DNA of 32,028 nucleotides, taken from NCBI GenBank assembly GCA_020060625.1, contig JAGUZU010000105.1, positions 1-32,028 of the forward strand, read 5' to 3'. How positions within the stretch are numbered: position 1 is the first letter of the stretch; each line of letters begins with the position of its first letter. Below are positions 21,147-28,815 of the stretch, in pieces. A model generated the notes under the pieces. The model was not told the origin of the DNA. It made no database searches and worked only from the letters and a program-made list of their open reading frames with translations. A program made the position numbers and the translations under genes. The DNA comes from Anaerolineales bacterium. GTDB lineage: Bacteria > Chloroflexota > Anaerolineae > Anaerolineales > Villigracilaceae.

Positions 21147-23732
21147 ATGCTTTCCGCTCTTCTTGATTTTTGGAAAAGGGATGAAGAGACCGCGCCGAAC
21201 ATTTTCGCCTGGAAGACAACTCCTCCCCGCGCCGCACAGACGCATCCTTTTCCAACCGATCTGCCTGTTTCGCTTCGAGAAGCCTTATCTTCCCGGAACA
21301 TTTCCCTGCTCTATTCCCACCAACTGACAGCATGGACTCACGCCCACGCCAGGCGCAACCTCATCCTTGCCACCGGAACCGCCAGCGGAAAAACCCTCGC
21401 CTACAACCTGCCCGTCCTTGCGAAAATGCTCGAAGACCCGCAGGCGCGTGCGTTATACCTTTTCCCCACGAAGGCTCTAACTCAAGATCAACTTTCCACG
21501 CTGGGCAGCCTTCAACCTGAAACCTTTGACCTGAAACCTGCCATCTACGACGGCGACACTCCCCAACCTCATCGCTCCTCCATCCGCAGAAACGCCCGCA
21601 TCATCCTCTCCAATCCCGACATGCTGCACACCGGCATCCTGCCGCATCACGCCAACTGGAGCGACTTCTTCACCAACCTCAAATTCATCGTCATTGACGA
21701 AGCCCACACCTACCGCGGAGTCTTCGGTTCGCACGTCGCCAACGTCATCCGCAGACTCAAGCGTGTGGCGAAGTTCTATGGCGCGAATCCGCAATTCATC
21801 CTTGCCTCCGCAACGATTGGCAACCCGAAAGAATTGGCAGAGACGCTTATCGAAGAACCCGTCGAGTTGATTGACAACGACGGCTCCTCGCGCGGGGAGC
21901 GTCACTTTATTATCTACAACCCGCCCGTCACCGACGCCGCGCTCGGCTTGCGGAAGAGCAGCCTGCTCGAAAGCGTGCGGCTGGCAAACCACCTGCTCGC
22001 TCGAAACATCCAATCCGTCGTCTTCGCGCGGACGCGACGAAGTGTGGAGATTCTCCTAACCCATCTTCATTCCAATAATTCGATATTCGATATTCGAAAA
22101 TCGACGAACGAATATTCGAATATCGGTTCTCCGATACGGGGTTACAGAAGCGGCTACCTCCCTCATCAACGCCGCGAGATCGAGCAGGGACTGCGCGACG
22201 GCTCCGTTAAAACCGTTGTTGCCACCAACGCCCTCGAACTCGGCATTGACATCGGCGGACTCGGCGCGGCGATCCTCGTCGGCTACCCCGGCACGATTGC
22301 CAGCGCGAGGCAACAATCGGGGCGCGCTGGGCGCGGGGATGCCCCGGCGGTCTCGATCCTCGTCGCTTCGCCCAACCCGCTCGACCAGTTTCTTGCGCAT
22401 CATCCCGAATATTTCTTTGGCAGGTCGCCCGAACAGGCATTAGTCAACCCGAATCATTTGCTGATTTTGCTGGAGCATTTGCGCTGCGCCATGTTCGAAT
22501 TGCCGTTTCAAAAAGGGGAAGGCTTTGGTTCTTTGTCGTGGGAAACCATCGAAGAATATCTCCACTTTCTACTTTCCAACAACGAAGCCCACTTCTCGAA
22601 CGATAAATATTACTGGATGCAGGATCAATATCCCGCGGCGAACATTTCCCTGCGCTCCGCCTCGCCGCAAAGCGTTGTCTTGCAAGCCGCAGACGCAGAC
22701 GGAAAGCCAACTGCCATCGGCACCGTGGACGGCGAATCCGCTTCGTGGATGGTTCATCCGGGCGCGATCTACATGCACGAAGCGCAGCAATATTTTGTGC
22801 AGGAACTCAACCTCGAAAACCACGTCGCGCTGTTGATTCCCGTCGGCTTGGATTATTACACCGAGGCGCAGCAGCGTTCGGAGATTCAAATCCTGTCCGT
22901 TCATGCTCAAGCAGACCTCCCCTCTCCTCGCGAAGCACCCCCGAAGGGGGCAGGGAGAGGGGGCGGGGGTGAGGGAAAGGTCGGCGGAAAAGGCTACGGC
23001 GAAATCCAGGTCAGCACGCAAGTCACCGGCTTCAAAAAACTGCGCTGGTTCACCAACGAAAACCTGGGCGAAGAGCCGCTGGATATGCCGCCCTCCGAAT
23101 TGCAGACGACCGGATATTGGCTGACTCTCTCCGAAGAGACTCTCTCGCATCTGCGCGACGCGGGGATCTGGTCCAACGACGCCAACGACTACGGACCGGA
23201 CTGGCAAAAGATCAGACTCGCCGTCAGAAAACGGGACCAGTTCAAATGTCAGGTGTGCGGCGCGGTGGAGACGACGCGCGAACATGATGTGCATCACAAA
23301 GTCCCGTTCCGCGCGTTCACATCCATTGAAGAAGCAAACCGCCTTGAAAATCTCACCACGCTTTGCCGCACGTGTCATCAAAAAGTGGAGCAGAACGTGC
23401 GCATGAGAAGCGGACTGGCGGGTTTGGGGTTTGTGCTCGGCAACCTCGCGCCGCTGTTTTTGATGTGCGACCCGCGCGACCTCGGCATCCACACCGACCC
23501 GGCGGGAACCATTGACGGTCAGCCATCTGTGGTCTTGTACGATCTTGTCCCTGCTGGAATCGGATTCAGCCAGAAGCTGTTTGAAATTCACCGTGAATTG
23601 ATCCGGCGCGCGCATGAATTGGTGAGCGAATGCGAATGCGAAGACGGATGTCCTTCGTGCGTGGGACCCGGCGGCGAGAACGGCGTGGGCGGTAAAATGG
23701 AAACGCTGGCGATCCTAAAGGAGTTGTTGTAA
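21147..23732 (+). CDS. MrfA/YprA-type DEAD-box helicase with internal HNH domain
   Basis: 861 residues. ATGTASGKT (75-83, Walker A), DEAH (184-187), SATIGNP, then helicase domain 2 with ATNALELGIDIGG and QQSGRAGRGD. The C-terminus is a DUF1998-type zinc site, C829/C831/C835/C838. MrfA helicases remove mitomycin-type DNA adducts. An HNH motif lies at about 693-745: C701/C704, HDVHH (713-717), N735, C740/C743 and H744. It sits just before the DUF1998 region and could cut DNA. Repeat-like segments are read in frame at residues about 121-132, 312-327 and 591-611. ATG 21147 is three bases after the upstream stop; an upstream extension in this frame is only an overlap with the other gene. Confidence 0.9.
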   Translation: MLSALLDFWKRDEETAPNIFAWKTTPPRAAQTHPFPTDLPVSLREALSSRNISLLYSHQLTAWTHAHARRNLILATGTASGKTLAYNLPVLAKMLEDPQARALYLFPTKALTQDQLSTLGSLQPETFDLKPAIYDGDTPQPHRSSIRRNARIILSNPDMLHTGILPHHANWSDFFTNLKFIVIDEAHTYRGVFGSHVANVIRRLKRVAKFYGANPQFILASATIGNPKELAETLIEEPVELIDNDGSSRGERHFIIYNPPVTDAALGLRKSSLLESVRLANHLLARNIQSVVFARTRRSVEILLTHLHSNNSIFDIRKSTNEYSNIGSPIRGYRSGYLPHQRREIEQGLRDGSVKTVVATNALELGIDIGGLGAAILVGYPGTIASARQQSGRAGRGDAPAVSILVASPNPLDQFLAHHPEYFFGRSPEQALVNPNHLLILLEHLRCAMFELPFQKGEGFGSLSWETIEEYLHFLLSNNEAHFSNDKYYWMQDQYPAANISLRSASPQSVVLQAADADGKPTAIGTVDGESASWMVHPGAIYMHEAQQYFVQELNLENHVALLIPVGLDYYTEAQQRSEIQILSVHAQADLPSPREAPPKGAGRGGGGEGKVGGKGYGEIQVSTQVTGFKKLRWFTNENLGEEPLDMPPSELQTTGYWLTLSEETLSHLRDAGIWSNDANDYGPDWQKIRLAVRKRDQFKCQVCGAVETTREHDVHHKVPFRAFTSIEEANRLENLTTLCRTCHQKVEQNVRMRSGLAGLGFVLGNLAPLFLMCDPRDLGIHTDPAGTIDGQPSVVLYDLVPAGIGFSQKLFEIHRELIRRAHELVSECECEDGCPSCVGPGGENGVGGKMETLAILKELL
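22081..22125. repeat. CGATATTCG palindromic repeat inside helicase gene
   Basis: CGATATTCG (22081-22089) is the inverted copy of CGAATATCG (22117-22125), with further TATTCGA and ATTCGAA words between. It is translated as residues of the loop before the RSGYLP motif of helicase domain 2. Confidence 0.6.
22916..22980. repeat. C/T-rich then G-rich hairpin repeat inside helicase gene
   Basis: CCTCCCCTCTCC at the left and GGGAGAGGGGGCGGG plus GTGAGGG at the right can pair around CACCCCCGAAGGGGGC. It encodes about 21 Pro/Arg/Gly-rich residues with no conserved look and resembles the repeat at 3015-3060. Confidence 0.65.
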
Positions 23733-23736
23733 CGGC

Positions 23737-25134
23737 ATGATCACCTTTACCGAGTTCTTCACGCTCAACCGCGAGATCATCTATTTTGTTTACGGGCTGG
23801 TTTTTTTTCTGCTGGGGTTCGCCATCATTTTGCAAACCCGCCAATCCTCACGGTTGGATCTGGCGCGTAATTTACGCTGGCTGGCGGCCTTCGGCATTAC
23901 GCATGGCTTCTATGAATGGGGCGACCTGTTCATCCCCATTCAGGCGGAATACCTGGGCGGGGAGATCGTGCGGGCGCTGCATTTCTTTCACTTGATCCTG
24001 CTGGCTGTTTCATTCATCTGTTTGCTGGAGTTCGGACTTGCAATACTCCGCCCCCCGCAGCGCGGGGGATTGATTCACCGGGAGTCGCTGGCGGTGTTTG
24101 GAGCATGGCTGGTTGTCACGTTTCTGATCCTGCCGGCGTTTATTCCCGACGAGCATCTTCGTCGCCACGCCGGGAACGCGCTTGCGCGATACTTTATCCA
24201 AATCCCCGGCGGAATGCTTGCCGCGTATGGCTTGCGGGTTCACACGATGGAACGGATCGTTCCCCTGAATGCGCCGAAAATCATTCGAAACATTCAAGCA
24301 GCCGGGATCACGCTGGGCATCTATGCGATCTTCGGCGGTTTGACCCCCCCGCCCGTGCAGTTTTTTCCGGGCAGCATCTTCAACACGCAAACTTTTACCG
24401 AATTTACGGGCATTCCGCCGCTCGTATTCCGCTCCCTGACCGGCGCGGTCATTGCCATTGCCCTGATCCGCGCCCTGGAGATTTTCGAGTTGGAGACCGA
24501 ACGCCGCATCGAACAACTGGAGCAGCAGCAGATCATCAACGCCGAACATGAGCGCCTTGCCCGCGACTTGCACGACGGCGCGATTCAAAAAGTGTACACG
24601 GCGGGCTTGCTGGTGGAATCCGCGGTGAGGTTGGCGGCTGGGGAAAGCGAACTGGAGAAGCGGCTGAAACACGCCATGGCGGCGCTCAACGATTCGATCC
24701 TGGACTTGAGACGTAATCTCTCCGAACTGCATTCCCACACCCCGGCGGCGGGCGAATCCCTGCCAGACCTGCTGAATGCGATCTCCAGGAATCCAAACTA
24801 CAATACCATGGTGAATGTTTCGCTGCGGCTCGATCTGCCCCCCGAAAAAACGATCTCCGCGATTCGCGCCGGTCATTTGAAGGCTGTGATCAACGAGGCG
24901 ATGGCGAATATTGCGCGTCATTCCAAGGCGGCGAACGTGACCATCCACGCGGGGGACACGGGCGAGACGTTGAAAATCAGAATCAAGGACGACGGCGCCG
25001 GCATGCCCGAAGACGCCGGGAAAGGTTACGGTTTGAGAAACATGCGCGACCGCGCCCGATTGTTGAACGGCGCGATTGATTTCCACAACGACAAGGGATT
25101 GACCGTCACCCTCGAAATCCCCTGGAAGGATTAA
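23737..25134 (+). CDS. Membrane sensor histidine kinase, NarL-system type
   Basis: 465 residues. Six or seven N-terminal helices (to about 245) form a membrane sensor domain that I do not recognise. A coiled coil follows (about 248-275), then a HisKA_3 dimerisation domain with the phospho-acceptor His279 in ARDLHDG. The HATPase domain has NEAMANIARHS (N box), DDGAGMP and GYGLRNMRDRA (G boxes). It should autophosphorylate and pass phosphate to the response regulator that starts one base after its stop. The signal is unknown. It starts four bases after the helicase stop. Confidence 0.9.
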   Translation: MITFTEFFTLNREIIYFVYGLVFFLLGFAIILQTRQSSRLDLARNLRWLAAFGITHGFYEWGDLFIPIQAEYLGGEIVRALHFFHLILLAVSFICLLEFGLAILRPPQRGGLIHRESLAVFGAWLVVTFLILPAFIPDEHLRRHAGNALARYFIQIPGGMLAAYGLRVHTMERIVPLNAPKIIRNIQAAGITLGIYAIFGGLTPPPVQFFPGSIFNTQTFTEFTGIPPLVFRSLTGAVIAIALIRALEIFELETERRIEQLEQQQIINAEHERLARDLHDGAIQKVYTAGLLVESAVRLAAGESELEKRLKHAMAALNDSILDLRRNLSELHSHTPAAGESLPDLLNAISRNPNYNTMVNVSLRLDLPPEKTISAIRAGHLKAVINEAMANIARHSKAANVTIHAGDTGETLKIRIKDDGAGMPEDAGKGYGLRNMRDRARLLNGAIDFHNDKGLTVTLEIPWKD

Positions 25135-25135
25135 T

Positions 25136-25798
25136 ATGACGAAGACCCGCATCCTGCTCGTGGACGACCACGATATTGTGCGTCTCGGTCTCATGACCCT
25201 GCTCAACGACCAGCCCGGCATGGAGGTGGTGGGGGAAGCCAGCACCGCCGGGGAGGCGGTGAAAGCGGCGGAGAAATTCAACCCCGATGTGATCCTGATG
25301 GACATCCGTTTGCCGGGCGAAGGCGGCATTGAAGCGACTCGTCAGGTCACAGCACAGTTCCCGAAAATAAAAGTGGTGATGCTCACCTCCTTTGCGGACG
25401 ATGAACTGGTGATGCGCGCCATCAGCGCGGGGGCGGCTGGGTATGTGTTGAAACAGGTCGGGAATGAAGAACTGATAAGGGCGATCCGGGCGGCGGCGAG
25501 GGGCGAAGCGGTTCTCGATCCTTCCACCACGGCGCGGCTGCTGGCTCGAGTCCGCGAGGCGGAGCGGAAGGCGGAGGAGGATGCCTTTCGTGAATTATCG
25601 GACCGGGAAATGGATGTGTTGTTTCACCTTGCCAAAGGAAAAACGAACGCCGAGATCGGCAGGTTGTTGAATTTGAGCGAGAAGACGGTGGGGAATTACG
25701 TCAGCAACACGCTGGAGAAACTGCGCCTGAACAACCGCATCGAACTCGCGGCGTACGCGTATGAACATCATTTTTTTGAAAGAATTGGAAAGGAATAA
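25136..25798 (+). CDS. NarL/LuxR-family response regulator
   Basis: 220 residues. Receiver domain with acidic pocket D10/D11, phospho-acceptor Asp56 (LMDIRLP), conserved Thr in MLTSF and Lys in VLKQVG. A LuxR-type helix-turn-helix occupies about 150-215 (LSDREMDVL, GKTNAEIGRLLNLSEKTVGNYVS). Cytoplasmic DNA-binding partner of the upstream kinase. Targets are unknown; the neighbouring minus-strand lipoprotein gene is one candidate by position only. The gene ends at a strong shared terminator. Confidence 0.93.
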   Translation: MTKTRILLVDDHDIVRLGLMTLLNDQPGMEVVGEASTAGEAVKAAEKFNPDVILMDIRLPGEGGIEATRQVTAQFPKIKVVMLTSFADDELVMRAISAGAAGYVLKQVGNEELIRAIRAAARGEAVLDPSTTARLLARVREAERKAEEDAFRELSDREMDVLFHLAKGKTNAEIGRLLNLSEKTVGNYVSNTLEKLRLNNRIELAAYAYEHHFFERIGKE

Positions 25799-25802
25799 AA
25801 CG

Positions 25803-25837
25803 ATCCACCCCGCCATAATCGAGCGGGGTGGATTTTT
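25803..25837. terminator. Bidirectional terminator between converging genes
   Basis: A perfect 11-bp stem, ATCCACCCCGC with GCGGGGTGGAT, around a 9-nt loop, is followed by TTTTT on the plus strand. It lies between the regulator gene and the lipoprotein gene, which end facing each other. Confidence 0.9.
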
Positions 25838-25854
25838 GAGATTACCCGATGAGA

Positions 25855-27012
25855 TTAGCGGGGTGTGAAGACGAGGAAGGTGGGCGCGGTTTGTGTCGCA
25901 TGGCGGACCTGCGCGTTCTCGAAGACCGCAACGCCGAAGTAATAGGAGGCGGTCAGGTCGGCGAACTGCACGTCGTATTCGGAGCCGGTATCGAGCAGGC
26001 GGCCAAGTTCGATTGTCCAGACGCCATCCGCCCATTTCCATCCAGCCGAAATGTTGCCGCGGTCACCTGTGAACTCGGATTTCACGATGCCGGGGAGGTA
26101 ATCACCGGGCTGGAAGGCTGTCGCGTCAAAGGGAACCGCTTCGCTTTCGAGAATGTAACCGGGGGCGGCGGTCTTTTTGTCAATGTTCTCGGACATGAAA
26201 CCGGGCAGGGATTTATCCGGGATGGTCTTGGCGGCGTCGGCGGGATCGGGCATGGAGCCGTAGTTATCCGCATACCCGCCGCCGTCTTTCGGGTCGCTCT
26301 TGCGCCCGGCTTCCTTGGCGGTTTCGGCATTGTACTGGGTCCAGTCGAGATATTGATCGTCAAGTTGGTTCAGGTTGCGGATGGACTTCCAGTGCCAGAT
26401 ATCGCCCAGTTGACCTTCGCCGGCGGTGTATTTGTTTCCGTAGGGTTTGGTGTCGGGGTTCTCGCCGTCGTGGCAGGCGGTGTAACAGCCCTTGGTCTCG
26501 AATTTCTCGATGCTGTTGTTGATGTTCCAAATGAAAGCCATTTTATCTTCGTAAACAAGGTTGTTGTCGCCGCCCTTGTCGTCGGGATCCTTGATCTTTG
26601 TCCAGGAGCCGTCCTCTTGCATCTGCCAAGGCGAGCGGAAGAAGGATTCGGTGGGGTCTTCGTAGGTCACCAGGAAATACACGCTGTCGGCTGTGTAGAC
26701 TGCTTTGAGATGTACCTTGGTTTCAAAACCGCCGTAACCGCCGTCCACGTCAATGACAATCTCTTCGGCATCCGACCAAAAGGCTTCATCCGCAACGCCG
26801 TCCAGTGTGGGGGCAGCATCCACCGGAATGGCGACGAATGCGCCTTTCGGGGCTTCCCAGACGGGGGCGGATGGTTCAGTGGGAGCGGGCGGTTCGGTTG
26901 CCGCAGGGGGAACTTCCGTTGCAGCCGGAGCGGGGGTGGGGGGTGTGCCGCAGGCTGAAAGGATCAGTGTGGCAAACACGACCAGAGAGAGAACAAACAT
27001 GATTTTCTTCAT
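25855..27012 (-). CDS. Ethylbenzene-dehydrogenase-like haem-domain lipoprotein
   Basis: 385 residues. A signal peptide ends in the lipobox LILSAC (Cys21), followed by a Pro/Thr/Ala-rich linker (22-50), so it is an exported lipoprotein. The remainder resembles the EB_dh domain, the haem b-binding gamma subunit type of DMSO-reductase-family enzymes (ethylbenzene dehydrogenase, nitrate and selenate reductases): APTLDGVADEAFW, VYFLVTYEDP, and MAFIWNI. GCYTACH (175-181) has a CX3CH spacing rather than the usual CXXCH. No molybdenum catalytic or Fe-S subunit gene is in the window, so it may act alone as an electron-transfer or binding protein. It is divergent from padR across 211 bp. Confidence 0.8.
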   Translation of the reverse strand: MKKIMFVLSLVVFATLILSACGTPPTPAPAATEVPPAATEPPAPTEPSAPVWEAPKGAFVAIPVDAAPTLDGVADEAFWSDAEEIVIDVDGGYGGFETKVHLKAVYTADSVYFLVTYEDPTESFFRSPWQMQEDGSWTKIKDPDDKGGDNNLVYEDKMAFIWNINNSIEKFETKGCYTACHDGENPDTKPYGNKYTAGEGQLGDIWHWKSIRNLNQLDDQYLDWTQYNAETAKEAGRKSDPKDGGGYADNYGSMPDPADAAKTIPDKSLPGFMSENIDKKTAAPGYILESEAVPFDATAFQPGDYLPGIVKSEFTGDRGNISAGWKWADGVWTIELGRLLDTGSEYDVQFADLTASYYFGVAVFENAQVRHATQTAPTFLVFTPR

Positions 27013-27188
27013 TGCAAACTCCTCGTTAAGATTTCGAGACGGCTGGTTATCCGGTCCGCCTCATTGATATTTCATGGAACTGCCTTGAGTTTATGCCGCT
27101 TCCCATTTTGGGGTTAGAGGAGTTTCACCCTGATTTAACAGAGTAAATCAGGCATACATTTCGAACCATCGAAATCACGAAAATGAGT

Positions 27189-27217
27189 TTGACAAATGAG
27201 AATGCAAGGCTTATCAT
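27189..27217 (+). promoter_or_regulatory. Promoter of the padR operon
   Basis: A perfect -35 TTGACA (27189-27194), a 17-nt spacer and a -10 TATCAT (27212-27217) place the start of transcription at about 27224, which is the A of the padR ATG. There is no room for a Shine-Dalgarno, so padR is probably translated from a leaderless mRNA. The rest of 27013-27188 is the divergent lipoprotein upstream region, where I see no further clear motif. Confidence 0.7.
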
Positions 27218-27233
27218 TATCGTATGCCGATAA
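27217..27233. promoter_or_regulatory. Candidate PadR operator
   Basis: The inverted repeat TTATCG-TATGC-CGATAA touches the end of the -10 box and spans the padR start codon. A dimeric regulator bound here would block the promoter, as expected for an autorepressor. No second copy was found nearby. Confidence 0.4.
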
Positions 27234-27547
27234 CGAAAAGCGATAGGATAACGCGGAATTTCTTTCTCGGCTTCATCCGCCTGCACATTCTGTATCACGC
27301 CTCGGTGGAGCCGGTTTTCGGGCTGGAGATGATCCGCGAACTGGCGCGGCATGGATACAGCCTGAGTCCCGGCACGCTCTATCCCACCCTGCACGGCTTG
27401 GAACGGGACGGTTTTCTCCGGTCACACAAAAAAGTGGTGGAAGGGAAAACCCGCAAGTATTACGAACTGACGGAATCAGGCGAAGCCGTCCTCTCCGAAT
27501 CCATGGATCGGGTGCGCGCCCTGATGGATGAGGTCAATGAAGCGTAG
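27224..27547 (+). CDS. PadR-family transcriptional regulator
   Basis: 107 residues with the PadR winged-helix pattern: RNFFLGFIRLHILYHA, VFGLEMIREL, LSPGTLYPTLHGLERDGFL and GKTRKYYELTESG. These proteins are cytoplasmic dimeric repressors whose binding is relieved by small molecules, often controlling exporters. It opens the unit with an MFS exporter-like gene and a chromate transporter gene, so it probably controls them. Its stop codon TAG (27545-27547) lies inside a 27-nt palindromic repeat, so the repeat sets the C-terminus. Confidence 0.9.
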   Translation: MPITKSDRITRNFFLGFIRLHILYHASVEPVFGLEMIRELARHGYSLSPGTLYPTLHGLERDGFLRSHKKVVEGKTRKYYELTESGEAVLSESMDRVRALMDEVNEA

Positions 27548-27570
27548 CGCAAGTCTGAGACTTGCGCTAC
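27544..27570. repeat. 27-nt palindrome GTAGCGCAAGTCT type
   Basis: GTAGCGCAAGTCT and AGACTTGCGCTAC are perfect inverted 13-mers around a single G. There is no T run, so it is not a typical terminator. It overlaps the last codons of padR and lies between padR and the transporter gene, where it could form an RNA hairpin. Confidence 0.8.
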
Positions 27571-27597
27571 AGCATCTTCACAATTAAGGAAGGATAT

Positions 27598-28815
27598 ATG
27601 TCAAGGAAGTCCGATCTCTACCTGCTATTCACCACCCGCATCATCCGCATGTTCTGTTATGGATTCCTGGCGGTGATCCTGGCGTTGTATCTCATCGAAG
27701 CCGGGCTTTCGGAAAAACAGGTCGGCTTGCTGTTCACGCTCACGCTCGCCGGGGATGCAGGCATCACGCTCTGGCTCACCACCCACGCAGACGGTTTTGG
27801 AAGAAAACGCACGCTGTTGATCGGCGCGCTGCTCATGTTAAGCGCGGGCATCGTTTTTGTCCTGACGAAAAATATTTTCATCCTTACCATTGCCGCAATC
27901 ATCGGCGTCATCAGCCCGAACGACAAGGAGATTGGTCCCTTCCTCGCCGTCGAACAGGCGGGGTTGACCCAACTCGTTGCGGACAAGTCGCGCACAAAAC
28001 TCTTCGCCTGGTACAACCTGGGCGGTTCGTTTTCATCCGCGTTTGGCGCGTTGGGAGGCGGATGGCTGGCGCAGGCGCTGCAAACCAACGGCTGGACGGC
28101 GTTTGAATCGTATCGTTTCATCCTGATGGGCTACGCACTCGGCGGCTTGATTTTGGCGATCATGTTCCTGGGCGTTTCCCCCGCCATCGAAGCCGCGCAA
28201 ACCCAAAATCAAAATAAAAAAGTACTGGGCTTGCACCGCTCGCGCAAGGTCGTTTTCAAACTCAGCGCGCTTTTTTCGATTGACGCCTTTGCGGGCGGCT
28301 TGCTCGTGCAAAGCATGATGGCGTACTGGTTCCACGTCAAATTCGGCGTGGATACCGGAATTCTCGGCAGCATCTTCTTCGGCGCGAACATCCTTGCGGG
28401 AATCTCGGCGCTGCTGGCGGTCAAACTCGCGGAAAAGATCGGGCTGGTCAACACGATGGTTTTCACCCACATCCCGTCCAATATTTTTTTGATTCTCGTC
28501 CCGCTGATGCCAACCCTGCCGCTCGCCATCGGAGTCCTGCTTCTGCGCTTCAGCATTTCCCAGATGGACGTGCCGACGCGTCAATCCTACACGGTTGCTG
28601 TTGTGGACCCCGACGAACGATCCGCCGCCGCAGGCGTGACTGCCATCGCCCGTTCCGTTGGAGCCGCCATCTCCCCATCGCTGACGGGCTTGTTCTTCAG
28701 CATCCCCGTTTTATTCAGCGCGCCGTTCTTCTTTTCCGGCGGATTGAAAATTATTTACGACCTCTTGCTGTTTCGGGAGTTTCGTTCCATCAGACCGCCG
28801 GAAGAATCCAAATGA
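27598..28815 (+). CDS. MFS transporter
   Basis: 405 residues, about 12 membrane helices. The loop between helices 2 and 3 reads THADGFGRKRTL, the major-facilitator signature. The central loop is basic and Gln/Asn-rich (AAQTQNQNKK). Probably a proton-driven exporter in the inner membrane; the substrate is unknown. AAGGAAGG 6 nt before the ATG at 27598 decides the start; an in-frame ATG upstream at 27562 would begin inside the palindrome. It overlaps the next gene by ATGA (28812-28815). Confidence 0.88.
   Translation: MSRKSDLYLLFTTRIIRMFCYGFLAVILALYLIEAGLSEKQVGLLFTLTLAGDAGITLWLTTHADGFGRKRTLLIGALLMLSAGIVFVLTKNIFILTIAAIIGVISPNDKEIGPFLAVEQAGLTQLVADKSRTKLFAWYNLGGSFSSAFGALGGGWLAQALQTNGWTAFESYRFILMGYALGGLILAIMFLGVSPAIEAAQTQNQNKKVLGLHRSRKVVFKLSALFSIDAFAGGLLVQSMMAYWFHVKFGVDTGILGSIFFGANILAGISALLAVKLAEKIGLVNTMVFTHIPSNIFLILVPLMPTLPLAIGVLLLRFSISQMDVPTRQSYTVAVVDPDERSAAAGVTAIARSVGAAISPSLTGLFFSIPVLFSAPFFFSGGLKIIYDLLLFREFRSIRPPEESK

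Noticed and set aside
22569-23615. Long minus-strand open frame opposite the helicase C-terminus
   Set aside because: It is antisense to a gene with clear motifs, has no recognisable domain, and follows from the codon bias of the opposite strand.
24010-25329. Long minus-strand open frame opposite the histidine kinase
   Set aside because: It spans two well-supported plus-strand genes and has low-complexity, non-domain composition.
25849-26958. Long plus-strand open frame opposite the haem-domain lipoprotein
   Set aside because: The Gly/Val-rich composition is a shadow of the Pro/Asp-rich lipoprotein, which has a signal peptide, lipobox and family motifs.
27544-27570. Transcription terminator after padR
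   Set aside because: There is no T run after the palindrome on either strand, and the downstream genes appear to be in the same unit.
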